A stretch of 33,625 nucleotides of DNA, from NCBI GenBank assembly GCA_050736615.1, contig JBOHWL010000247.1:1-33625 (forward strand), read 5' to 3'. This DNA is from JBOHWJ01 sp050736615. Lineage in GTDB: Bacteria; Desulfobacterota; Binatia; Binatales; Binataceae. The position numbers were made by a program, and so were the translations under genes. Below are positions 16,206-24,166 of this stretch, in pieces. Numbering within the stretch: the stretch's first letter is position 1; each line of letters starts with the position of its first letter. Under the pieces are notes generated by a model that was not told the DNA's origin, did no database searches, and saw nothing but the letters and a program-made list of their open reading frames with translations.

Positions 16206-17636
16206 ATGGACGGCGTGTGGCAAAAGGCCGCCGATCGGTTGCGCGACACCATCGGTCAAGCCCATTACGAAACCTGGATCGGTCCGCTGAATTTTCTCGG
16301 CCTGCAAGACCGCATCGCAACTATCGAGGCACCCAATCGTTTTTTTCGCGATTGGGTCAGCGAACGCTATCTCGAGCTGCTGCGTAATTCGCTTGCCGCG
16401 GAATGCGGTGGCCCGGTCGAGGTCAAGCTGACCCTTGGCAAGAACCCGTTTTCCCAAGTCAACGGCCATGGCAACGGCGCCCCCCATCATGGCGAATCCG
16501 GGCACAACACTGGCCGCAATGGGCAGGCCGTAAAGAATCTTGCCAACGGCACGGTCAAAAGCTCTCCCCCCGGACCGTCGAACGAACGGCGCGGCCTCCA
16601 TCCGCAGTTGAATTCGCGCTACACTTTCGAGGGTTTCGTGGTGGGGACCAACAATCAGCTCGCCCACGCGGCGGCGGTCGCGGTGGCGAATCAGCCGGGC
16701 GAGAAATACAACCCTTTGTTCATTTATGGCGGGGTTGGTCTGGGCAAAACCCACCTGGTGACCGCGATCGGCCACCACCTGTGGGGCACCGGACCACGCG
16801 CGCGGCGGGTGCTCTTCATGTCGGCCGAGGTCTTTATGAACGAACTCATCGGCTCGATTCGGCGCGAGCGGATGGGTGAATTTCGCGACAAATTCCGCAA
16901 AGTCGAGGCCCTCATCCTGGATGACGTCCAGTTTCTGGCCGGACGCGAACGCACGCAGGAGGAGTTTTTCCATACCTTCAACTCCCTCCATTCCGAACGC
17001 CATCAGATTGTCCTGACCTCAGACAAGGTGCCGCGCGACATTCCGGGCCTCGAAGAGCGCCTGCGCAACCGCTTCGAGTCCGGCCTCATCGCCGATATCT
17101 CGGCGCCCGACCTCGAAACCCGCGTTGCCATTATTCAAAAAAAGGTGGCGTTGGAAGGAATGCAATTGCCAGCCGACGTCGAGCTTTATATTGCCGAAAA
17201 TGTCTCGTCGAACGTGCGCGAGCTGGAAGGATGCCTAACGCGGTTGGCGGCCTTGGCTTCAATGAACAAGGCGGTCATCACCGTCGAATTTGCCCGTCAA
17301 GCCTTACGCGATTTGATTCATACGCGCGAGGTCAAGCCGGATATCGAGGCCATCCAGAAAACGGTGGCGGATTTCTTCCATATTCGCCTGGCCGATCTTA
17401 AGTCGAAAAAGCGCACGCAACATATCGCCTTCTGCCGCCAGGTCGCGATGTACATGTGCCGCAAGCTGACCGATAGCTCCTTTCCCACCATCGGCGAGCA
17501 TTTCGGCCGCGACCATTCGACCGTAATCCACGCGCACAATCTGATTCAGCGGCGCATCGGCAATGATTCAGCCTTTCGCTTCTCGATCGAGAAAATTGAG
17601 CGCGAGCTCAAGGCGACCCATGCCAATGCGGCGTGA
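16206..17636 (+). CDS. dnaA: chromosomal replication initiator protein DnaA
   Basis: DnaA binds origin boxes and opens the duplex. Domain I (about 1-85) starts MDGVWQKAADRLRD. A Gly/Asn/His-rich linker (about 87-130, with GHGNGAPHHGESGHN) forms domain II. The AAA+ domain III has Walker A GGVGLGKT (175-182), Walker B LILDDVQFL (about 236-244) and NVRELEG at sensor II. Domain IV ends with the DNA-binding signature FPTIGEHFGRDHSTVIHAHN. The start at 16206 is chosen because AGGGGG sits at 16193-16198, seven bases upstream, and the family begins there; it gives 476 residues. The frame is open a further 16 codons upstream. Confidence 0.98.
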   Translation: MDGVWQKAADRLRDTIGQAHYETWIGPLNFLGLQDRIATIEAPNRFFRDWVSERYLELLRNSLAAECGGPVEVKLTLGKNPFSQVNGHGNGAPHHGESGHNTGRNGQAVKNLANGTVKSSPPGPSNERRGLHPQLNSRYTFEGFVVGTNNQLAHAAAVAVANQPGEKYNPLFIYGGVGLGKTHLVTAIGHHLWGTGPRARRVLFMSAEVFMNELIGSIRRERMGEFRDKFRKVEALILDDVQFLAGRERTQEEFFHTFNSLHSERHQIVLTSDKVPRDIPGLEERLRNRFESGLIADISAPDLETRVAIIQKKVALEGMQLPADVELYIAENVSSNVRELEGCLTRLAALASMNKAVITVEFARQALRDLIHTREVKPDIEAIQKTVADFFHIRLADLKSKKRTQHIAFCRQVAMYMCRKLTDSSFPTIGEHFGRDHSTVIHAHNLIQRRIGNDSAFRFSIEKIERELKATHANAA

Positions 17637-17876
17637 TCGTGAAAAGCTGTTAACAAGCTCGGGACAACTTTGCCGTTATCGACAAGGTGACGCGTGGGCC
17701 TGGCTTAAGCGGCATGATGGCGCCGGCGCACCCACAAGTTGTGCCGGGCAAATCAGCCAAGAATAATATGCGGATTTTGGGTTTATGAACAAATCGACAG
17801 CCGCCACTACGGATTCTATATTTTCTTCTAGAATTTTATCTCGTAGTAGTAATAGTGGCGCGGGTATAGAGGATCC
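17637..17876. other. dnaA-dnaN intergenic region with DnaA-box-like and AT-rich elements
   Basis: This 240-base gap has no gene. It contains TTATCGACA (17676-17684, one mismatch to the DnaA box) and TTATGAACA (17783-17791, two mismatches). A GC-rich spacer follows, then a strongly AT-rich tract (17814-17840) and the triplet run TAGTAGTAATAG (17844-17855). The order box, GC-rich spacer, AT-rich tract resembles a bacterial unwinding module. The dnaN ribosome-binding site AGAGGA (17868-17873) follows. It may be oriC or one half of a two-part origin. Confidence 0.45.
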
Positions 17877-19016
17877 ATGGAATTCGTCATCGAACGCCTT
17901 CCGTTGCTGAATAGCCTCGGCATGGTGCAGGGGATCGTTGAGCGCCGTAACACCGTGCCGATTTTAGGCCACGTGTTGTTCGAGCCGGCCGGCGAGCATT
18001 TGCGCTTAGCCGCCACCGACCTCGAAGTTGGCATCCGCACCGAAGTGCCCTGCCGACAGGGTCAGAGTGGCACGCTTACGCTCAACGCGCGCAAGCTTTT
18101 CGAAATTGTGCGTGAGGCCGAAGGCGAGGAGGTTGCCTTCAAATCACTCGAAGGTGACTGGTTCGAGCTCAAATGCGGACGCGCGCGGTTCAAGATGATG
18201 GGGCTGGACCCGCGCAGTTTTCCCGCCATGCCTTCCCAGAGCGCGCGGTCAACCGACGAGCCCATGCGCAAAGCCGTGAAAGCCGAAATTAAAATTCCGG
18301 CCGCCGTACTCGCCGCCATGATCGACAAGACCCTCTTTGCGGTCAGCCCCGACGAGGCTCGCTATAACTTAAGCGGGGTGTTTATCGAGGCGCCTGGCAA
18401 CGATCAGGTCCGCATGGTTGCCACCGATGGCCATCGTTTATCCATGATTGACCGCGAAGTGTCCGGCTTCAGCATGCAGGGCGGCGTAATCATCCCGCGC
18501 AAGGGCCTGAAAGAACTGCGCAAATTGCTCGACCAGGCGGGCGACGGACAAACCGAGCTGATGCTTGATGGTCAACTCGCCTCCTTGCGCCACGGACGCA
18601 CGGAAGTTTCGATGCGTCTGGTGGAAGGCGAGTTTCCCGACTACCGCGGAGTCATTCCGCAGGGCTCGCGTTATCAGATTGGCGTCAAGCGCGGCCTTTT
18701 ATTGGCCGCAATCAAGCGCGCCGCAATCTTCGCGAACGAACGCTATCACGGACTGAAGCTGGGGTTTGCCGAAGGCGTCCTGACGGTATCCTCGACCAGT
18801 CCGGAATTGGGCGAAGCCAGCGAGACGATCGACGTTGACTTCAGCGGCGAGGAATTTTCGATTGGCTTCAACGCCGCCTATTTATTGGAGGTGCTCAACG
18901 TCATTGATTCCGAAGACGAGGTGGTGCTGGGCGTCAGTGACGAGGTCAGTCCGGGGGTGATTACGACCAACACGGACAGTCAGTTCACTTATGTGGTGAT
19001 GCCGATGCGGTTGTGA
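17877..19016 (+). CDS. dnaN: DNA polymerase III beta subunit (sliding clamp)
   Basis: DnaN is the ring clamp that tethers the replicative polymerase. The 379-residue length, the start MEFVIERLPLL, the first-domain NTVPILGHVLFEP and AATDLEVGI segments, the middle VATDGHRLSMI block and the C-terminal YVVMPMRL are all typical of the three-domain clamp. It follows dnaA by 240 bases, the classic order. However, recF and gyrB, which often come next, are absent; a convergent glycosyltransferase gene follows 35 bases later. Confidence 0.98.
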   Translation: MEFVIERLPLLNSLGMVQGIVERRNTVPILGHVLFEPAGEHLRLAATDLEVGIRTEVPCRQGQSGTLTLNARKLFEIVREAEGEEVAFKSLEGDWFELKCGRARFKMMGLDPRSFPAMPSQSARSTDEPMRKAVKAEIKIPAAVLAAMIDKTLFAVSPDEARYNLSGVFIEAPGNDQVRMVATDGHRLSMIDREVSGFSMQGGVIIPRKGLKELRKLLDQAGDGQTELMLDGQLASLRHGRTEVSMRLVEGEFPDYRGVIPQGSRYQIGVKRGLLLAAIKRAAIFANERYHGLKLGFAEGVLTVSSTSPELGEASETIDVDFSGEEFSIGFNAAYLLEVLNVIDSEDEVVLGVSDEVSPGVITTNTDSQFTYVVMPMRL

Positions 19017-19051
19017 CGGGCACTTTGGAAGAGAAACGATACTCTCGATCA

Positions 19052-20968
19052 TTATTCCGCCCGTCGTTCCCCGCCGTCTTCGTTAGGACCTATGTCGGGT
19101 GGATTGACTCGCAGCAGCACCATCGCGTTGCCCCGGTGGCGGTGCGAATCCCACGGATAAACCGCCTCATGGTCGACCATCGTCACCGGGAAATTGAGCC
19201 GCTTGGCGGCGCGCCGGCGCGTGATAATCCACTTGACCTGGTCTTGTTTGACCGCGGTGTCAATCTGACGGCGCGAGTCATATTCCGGCACCGGAACGGA
19301 ATAGCCAAGATAAAAGGCCGGGCCGTCGTTCATAAAAAATGCGAGACGCGGCGCCTGCGCGCCAATAGTGGCGCGCGATCTCGCGGCGAACGCTTTCTCG
19401 CCCCGCCAGGCGTCGCCCGCCGGCATCGCAAAAATGTAGAAATAGACCATGAACAGGTAGGCGATCGCGCAGGCCGAAACTGTCACGCGACGCCATTCGA
19501 ACTTCATCAAGGCCCAGACGATCGCCGCGACCGCGAGGACCCAATAAATCGCGAAAATCCCGCGTGCCGGCGCATCCGGCAGTGTCGCGTAACGTCCCGG
19601 CATGAACCATGACGGAGGGAAAAACGTCAGGGTTGAAAGCGCCACCGCGACGATCACGGCTGCGTAACCGCCCTTGAGCAGCCATCGCGCGCCTTTGGAC
19701 AAGCTCTCCTGCGGCGCGCCAATCAGCCGCGCGACCAGAAGTGCGCCCGCCGGCAGGATCGGCAGCAAATAATAGCTGCGGCGCGAACCCGACAGGGTGA
19801 AGAAAATGAAAGTTGCCCAAAAGAACGTCAGGGCGAAACGATCACTGCGGGCGTGATCCGCGCCAGCGTGGCGTCGCTGATGCGCATGCGTCAACGCCGC
19901 CGGTAAAAATGCCGACCACGGCGCCATCAAGGCGAAAATCACATATAGGTAAAGGTAAATCGGTCCGCGATGGTCGAACGGCTCAAAGTAGCGCTCGACG
20001 TTCTCGCGATAGACCATGTAAATGCCCTTGGTCGAACCGGTGCGCAAGTGTGAAATCGCGAACGGGGCGTAGTAAATGATCGCAGCCAACGCGATGGCGA
20101 GCGGCGTACGCCAGTTGAAAAACCATCGATTGCGCGCGACCAGCCATCGAATCCGGGCCGCCACATCGCCATGGACCAGATGCCGGAGTTCATACCAACC
20201 GTCGGCCAGGCACGAATACGCGCCAATCACGACCAGCGGCAGCACGAAACCCAACAGCCCCTTCATCAGGGACGTGACGGCCATAATGAGCCATAGGCCA
20301 ATCACCCACCAGCCGTCAGTGCGCTCCTCGTTGCGTAGAAATAATGCCAGTGCGGCCAGTTCGCCCGTAATCGTTTCAACGTCCGCCGAGGCGGTGCGCG
20401 CAAAAAATACAAAACTGAAGCTCGTCGCGAGCACTATTCCACTGATCAGCGCGGCGCGCCGATCGTACAGCCGGCGCGTCATCAGGATCAGCAGGCCCAC
20501 CGCAACCAGGCCGGCAATTGCGCACGGGATCCGCGCGGCGGCCTCGTTGACCGCCCCGGTGAGATAGCTGGCGGCGACGATCAGCCAATAGGTGCCTAAA
20601 GGCTTGTCGAAGTACGCGCGGCCGTTGATGGTGGGCCAGAAATAATGATGCGTGAGTGTCATCTCACGCGCGATTTCGGCCCAGCGAAACTCCTCGGACC
20701 ACAGCGCGCGCGCGCCCAGCCGCGCGAAGAATAGAATCGCGGCGAGTATCAGTATCAAACCCGCCGCGCCATACCAGCCGGCTGATTTTATTGATTGGCG
20801 GGTCGCGGTGGCCTCAGAGGCGGCTGCGCCGTCGGCGAGAGGCCGAGCAACGCGGGCGGGTGCGACCGTGGACCCAGACAGATTACCCCTGGCACGCTCC
20901 ATTGACGCAACAGAGTCGCAAGATGAGGCGGCCGTGGCAAGCCCACCCCTCCCCTGCGCGGACGTCAT
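19052..20968 (-). CDS. ArnT/PMT-type membrane glycosyltransferase (GT39/GT83-like)
   Basis: This protein of about 638 residues has many hydrophobic segments beginning near residue 68. It carries the hallmark motifs of lipid-linked sugar transferases: LWSEEFRWAEIAREM (the acidic pair in the first periplasmic loop) and YFDKPLGTYWL. Such enzymes move a sugar from an undecaprenyl-phosphate carrier to lipid A, a glycan or a protein on the periplasmic side. Acceptor and sugar are unknown here. The first 60 or so residues are polar and unconserved. The ATG at 20968 is used, but starts at 20971 (GTG) or 20902 (ATG) are possible and none has a clear ribosome-binding site. It is convergent with dnaN. 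Confidence 0.8.
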   Translation of the reverse strand: MTSAQGRGGLATAASSCDSVASMERARGNLSGSTVAPARVARPLADGAAASEATATRQSIKSAGWYGAAGLILILAAILFFARLGARALWSEEFRWAEIAREMTLTHHYFWPTINGRAYFDKPLGTYWLIVAASYLTGAVNEAAARIPCAIAGLVAVGLLILMTRRLYDRRAALISGIVLATSFSFVFFARTASADVETITGELAALALFLRNEERTDGWWVIGLWLIMAVTSLMKGLLGFVLPLVVIGAYSCLADGWYELRHLVHGDVAARIRWLVARNRWFFNWRTPLAIALAAIIYYAPFAISHLRTGSTKGIYMVYRENVERYFEPFDHRGPIYLYLYVIFALMAPWSAFLPAALTHAHQRRHAGADHARSDRFALTFFWATFIFFTLSGSRRSYYLLPILPAGALLVARLIGAPQESLSKGARWLLKGGYAAVIVAVALSTLTFFPPSWFMPGRYATLPDAPARGIFAIYWVLAVAAIVWALMKFEWRRVTVSACAIAYLFMVYFYIFAMPAGDAWRGEKAFAARSRATIGAQAPRLAFFMNDGPAFYLGYSVPVPEYDSRRQIDTAVKQDQVKWIITRRRAAKRLNFPVTMVDHEAVYPWDSHRHRGNAMVLLRVNPPDIGPNEDGGERRAE

Positions 20969-21107
20969 CACTTGAACGAAACTGGCGACTCGTTATCCGC
21001 TCGTTGCGCTTCGCTTCACTACGGGGCGCTACGCCCGCGGCCCTGTTGAGAAAGTTTTGCGCAAACTGTCTCGCGGCCGCCACTTTTACGGCTGTGATTG
21101 CCAAATC

Positions 21108-21239
21108 CCGCGAAATCGCGGTGTGAAAGAATGCCGCGCGGGATCCTTGTCTAGCCCACCTCGTCGACTCGTTTTGCTCGCTCCGCCTACGGCTCTGCTG
21201 ATGCAACACGGCTCGCTCCTCGCCGACTCAGGATGACAG
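21108..21239 (-). repeat. repeat-bearing gap upstream of the glycosyltransferase gene
   Basis: The 314-base gap 20969-21282 has no gene. On the minus strand it starts with TGTCATCCTGAG (21238-21227), the same motif as at 3797 and 12621. It runs through a GC-rich, partly repetitive stretch to a perfect hairpin CCGCGA-AA-TCGCGG at 21108-21121. A TTTGCGCAAA palindrome lies further on at 21056-21065. The unit borders are approximate. Confidence 0.5.
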
Positions 21240-21282
21240 TGGAACGCCACGCTCTGGCCGGCGCATGACAAGCGCCGACGGC

Positions 21283-22422
21283 TCAGGTCTCGGCGTGTTC
21301 GATATCGGCGGCGTTGGTTTTGAGGAAATCGCGGAAGCGGCGCTTGAGCCGGCTTTCAATCTGGCGCACGCGTTCGCGGCTGATGCCGAATTTCTCACCG
21401 ACTTGCTGCAGGGTGGGCGGGTCTTCGACTAATAGCCGCTTGCGAAAAATTTCGAGTTCCTTGCCCTCAAGGGTGGCCGTGAACTGCTCGACCTTTTCGC
21501 GGGCAAAATCGCGCCATTGCCCACGCGCGGTGACCTCTTCCGGATCCATCGAGCTATCGGGCAAGGCATCGATCAGGCGCGCACTCTCGTCATCACCCGC
21601 GGCCGTGGGCTGGTCCAGCGAGACTTCGCTCTGCGCCATCCGTTCTTGCATTTCGCGCACTTCGCTTTCCTTGACCCCGATACGCTGGGCAAGCAGCTTG
21701 GGTTGAGCGGTAAATCCGTCAGCCTCCAGCCGTTCGGTTTCTTTACGAAGATTGAAGAAGAGCTTGCGCTGCGCCTGGGTGGTGCCGATCTTGACCAGCC
21801 GCCAGTTGTTGATCAGGTAACGATACATATAGGCGCGCACCCACCATACCGCGTATGAGGGAAAGCGAATCCCGCGATAAGGGTCGAAATTCTTGACCGC
21901 CTCCATCAGGCCGACGTTGCCTTCCTGGATGAGGTCGAGCAGGTTTTTGGTGGCGCGCGCGAACTCGTTGGCAATCTTGACCACCAGGCGCAAGTTCGCG
22001 GTCACCAGGCGATAGGCATCTTCCGGCCGATGCTCGCGATGGTAGCGCTTGGCAATTTCAGTCTCTTCTTCACGCGTCAGCAGCGGGAAACGGCGGATCT
22101 CCGCCAGATAACGGCTTAGCGGATCATAGGGAACCAGCGAGCCGCGTTCACTCGAATCCGCTCGGTGCGCCTCTGACTCATCGGTCCGCTCGCCGCCAAT
22201 CCTGAGCTCGTCGGCCGCGACGGACCCCTCAGGACGGGACTCATCAGCGGCTTCGTCAGGAGCGGCTTTATCCGGCTCGGCCAGTTCGACGGCTTCGGCG
22301 ATGATATCTTCGTGATTCGAGTCCGGCCGCGAGGTCGGCGCCGGCTGGCCGCGCATGTGGGTGCGGCTAGTCTTAGCCGGCTTACCAAGTGCCGCCGGGC
22401 GATCGGTGATTTTACGCGCCAT
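21283..22422 (-). CDS. rpoH: RpoH-like (sigma-32 family) sigma factor with long N-terminal extension
   Basis: The conserved part starts with YDPLSRYLAEIRRFPLLTR (region 1.2). It continues with the region 2 core (DLIQEGNVGLMEAV, FPSYAVWWVRAYM), then the segment QRKLFFNLRK (about 218-227), which is the RpoH box of heat-shock sigma factors. The C-terminal helix-turn-helix is LQQVGEKFGISRERVRQIE (region 4.2), which reads the -35 element. Unlike usual RpoH (about 285 residues) this protein has about 98 extra N-terminal residues rich in Glu, Asp, Ala and Ser, probably disordered. The ATG at 22422 is used; the frame is open from a TTG at 22461. It lies 93 bases after rpoZ. A stationary-phase or general-stress sigma role is an alternative to strict heat shock. 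Confidence 0.85.
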   Translation of the reverse strand: MARKITDRPAALGKPAKTSRTHMRGQPAPTSRPDSNHEDIIAEAVELAEPDKAAPDEAADESRPEGSVAADELRIGGERTDESEAHRADSSERGSLVPYDPLSRYLAEIRRFPLLTREEETEIAKRYHREHRPEDAYRLVTANLRLVVKIANEFARATKNLLDLIQEGNVGLMEAVKNFDPYRGIRFPSYAVWWVRAYMYRYLINNWRLVKIGTTQAQRKLFFNLRKETERLEADGFTAQPKLLAQRIGVKESEVREMQERMAQSEVSLDQPTAAGDDESARLIDALPDSSMDPEEVTARGQWRDFAREKVEQFTATLEGKELEIFRKRLLVEDPPTLQQVGEKFGISRERVRQIESRLKRRFRDFLKTNAADIEHAET

Positions 22423-22515
22423 TAGAATAGCCGCCGGAAAAAACAGCGGCGCAGTGGTCAAGATGCGATCGAATTTTAGAAATCAGGGCGACGGGACTAA
22501 GCTGAACGAGCCGCT

Positions 22516-22719
22516 TCAGCGATTTTTGCCCTCAGGCGCGACCATCGTCACCTTATGCGCGGCGATCTCGCGCAGCGCCGTCACCACGTCCTTGTTGTCG
22601 GATTCAACCAGCGGGCGCGCGCCTTTGAGCAGTTGCTTGGCCCGGCGTGCGGCTCCCAGCACCAACTCGAAACGATTCGGAATCGTTTCGAGACAATCCT
22701 CAACCGTGATTCTTGCCAT
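22516..22719 (-). CDS. rpoZ: RNA polymerase omega subunit
   Basis: Omega assists RNA polymerase assembly and, in many bacteria, ppGpp binding. The 67-residue frame MARITVEDCLETIPNRFELV followed by AARRAKQLLKG has the standard omega start and helix (RFxLVxxAxxRAxQL). The open frame extends 12 codons upstream, but the family starts at this ATG. The upstream AGGA is very close to the start and not ideal. It lies directly upstream of the sigma factor gene. Confidence 0.93.
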   Translation of the reverse strand: MARITVEDCLETIPNRFELVLGAARRAKQLLKGARPLVESDNKDVVTALREIAAHKVTMVAPEGKNR

Positions 22720-22779
22720 TCCTATAATTGTCCGGCTGGGTTTGCCGCTTGTCAACGCGCCGGCGCGGCGCCCTTTGAA

Positions 22780-23550
22780 TCAGCGCTCGACCGGCAGTCC
22801 GCTGCGCGCCCATTCGGCGTAGGAGCCGTCGTAGAGGCGTACATCGTAGCCTAGTTGCTTGAGGGCGAGATAACCGAGCGCGGCGCGCGGTCCGCTGCGG
22901 CAATACGCAACGATTTTTTGATCGGGCCGCACGCCGGCGGCGGCAACGGTCGCATTTAGCCGCGCGGACGGCTTAAGCAGGGTTCGCGGCGGGTCGGCAA
23001 GCTCGCGCCAGACCAGGTTGGTTGCCCCGGGAATGTGACCCGGACGGCCATCGGTATCGCGCTCGCCGCTGAATTCTTCGGCGCTGCGAAAGTCAATCAA
23101 TTTGAGCCCGCGATTCTCCCTGACCTCGTCGAGGCCGACGCGCGCAGCGGGATTCACGCGCGCGCTGAAACGACGCGGCGCCACTTCGACCGGTTTATAA
23201 AGAACTTCGCGGCCTTCGATTTTCCATTGCTCGAAGAACGCCTCGATCAGTTCGACATTCGGATGGCCGAGATATTCCAGCAGCCACGCCATCATCGCGG
23301 CGTTCTGTCCCTCGGGCGAATCGTAAAGCACCGGAGCGGTCTCATCACCGAGGCCGGCGCCGCCCAGCCAGAGCGCCAATTGATCGGTCGGAAGCAATTT
23401 GCCGTCGGTGCCAAACGCCTTGTAAATGGGGATGTTCACCGCGCCCGGCAGATGGCCGGAGAGGTACTTCATCGGCCGTCGCGGATCGACGAGGGTGACG
23501 CCGGGCACGCCCAAGCGTTCCGCCACTGCGGCAGAGGTGACCAGTTTCAT
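22780..23550 (-). CDS. tandem-rhodanese sulfurtransferase
   Basis: Two rhodanese domains are visible. The first (about 5-120) has VDPRRPMKYLSGHLPGAVNIP but no active cysteine at the expected place (YDSPEG). The second (about 135-256) has LIDFRSAEEF, GHIPGATNL and the active loop YCRSGPRA with Cys217. The arrangement fits thiosulfate or 3-mercaptopyruvate sulfurtransferases; the loop alone does not decide the donor. The ATG at 23550 is used, with a GTG one codon earlier. It follows the OsmC-like gene by 15 bases, so the two are probably co-transcribed. Confidence 0.9.
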   Translation of the reverse strand: MKLVTSAAVAERLGVPGVTLVDPRRPMKYLSGHLPGAVNIPIYKAFGTDGKLLPTDQLALWLGGAGLGDETAPVLYDSPEGQNAAMMAWLLEYLGHPNVELIEAFFEQWKIEGREVLYKPVEVAPRRFSARVNPAARVGLDEVRENRGLKLIDFRSAEEFSGERDTDGRPGHIPGATNLVWRELADPPRTLLKPSARLNATVAAAGVRPDQKIVAYCRSGPRAALGYLALKQLGYDVRLYDGSYAEWARSGLPVER

Positions 23551-23565
23551 CACGGAGAATCCGCC

Positions 23566-24099
23566 TCAGACCTTCTCGAATTCAGCGACCAGCTTGGTCG
23601 GCCGCATCACCGTCTGGGTGACCGGTGAACCGTCAATCGCGGCCTGCCAGATTTCACGCAAGGTCTTTTCATCGGCGTCGGCGCGTACGAAGCATTTTGC
23701 CGTGATCGACGGATAGCCGGGGTTGCCGGCGGGGCTATGGCCGGCCCATTTAAGTATGTTGTCGAAATTGCCTTCGAGCGCGATCTCAAGGTCATGCAGC
23801 TTGACACCGCGCCGGGTCGCGTTGAGTACGTAGCCGACGGTCAGACAACTGCCGACCGCGGACAGCAGTTGTTCATGCGCGCTGGCGGCGGAATCGCCGG
23901 CGTCGAGGCCCTCGGGTTCGTCCATTTGCACCACGTGCTTGCGCATGTAGGCCTTGGCCTTGAACCCGCCCTGCCATACCACGCGCGATTTCCATGGGCC
24001 GGTAACCGCTTTCAATGTCTCGGGATCATCGCGCATTGAATCGAGAATCCCGGTGATCTTTTCGACGTGTAAACCGTTGAGCGTATGATCTTCCGCCAT
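23566..24099 (-). CDS. OsmC/Ohr-family protein
   Basis: The 177-residue product from the ATG at 24099 has the OsmC fold pattern. VVWQGGFKAKAYM is an early strand block, SAHEQLLSAVGSCLTVGYV holds the conserved peroxidatic cysteine on the central helix, and LHDLEIALEGNFD follows. A second Cys (AKCFVRAD) lies later, as in the thiol-dependent hydroperoxide reductases of this family. The likely role is peroxide or reactive-sulfur detoxification. GCGAGG seven bases before the ATG supports this start; the open frame runs on 89 codons upstream into the neighbouring gene and is not coding there. It is the first of a pair with the sulfurtransferase. Confidence 0.88.
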   Translation of the reverse strand: MAEDHTLNGLHVEKITGILDSMRDDPETLKAVTGPWKSRVVWQGGFKAKAYMRKHVVQMDEPEGLDAGDSAASAHEQLLSAVGSCLTVGYVLNATRRGVKLHDLEIALEGNFDNILKWAGHSPAGNPGYPSITAKCFVRADADEKTLREIWQAAIDGSPVTQTVMRPTKLVAEFEKV

Positions 24100-24166
24100 G
24101 GGATGCCTCGCTGTTGAGCGCACGTCGCGGACTGCCTTGCCGCCGGCGGCTGCGCTGGCGTGAAAT

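Noticed and set aside
16152..17003. 283-codon open frame antisense to dnaA
   Set aside because: It overlaps the dnaA coding strand completely, has no recognisable motifs, and long antisense frames are expected in GC-rich genes.
17871..17885. GGATCCATGGAATTC at the dnaN start looks like a BamHI-NcoI-EcoRI cloning site
   Set aside because: It is in frame with a normal dnaN start (MEFVIERL), and flanking sequence continues naturally on both sides, so coincidence is the better explanation.
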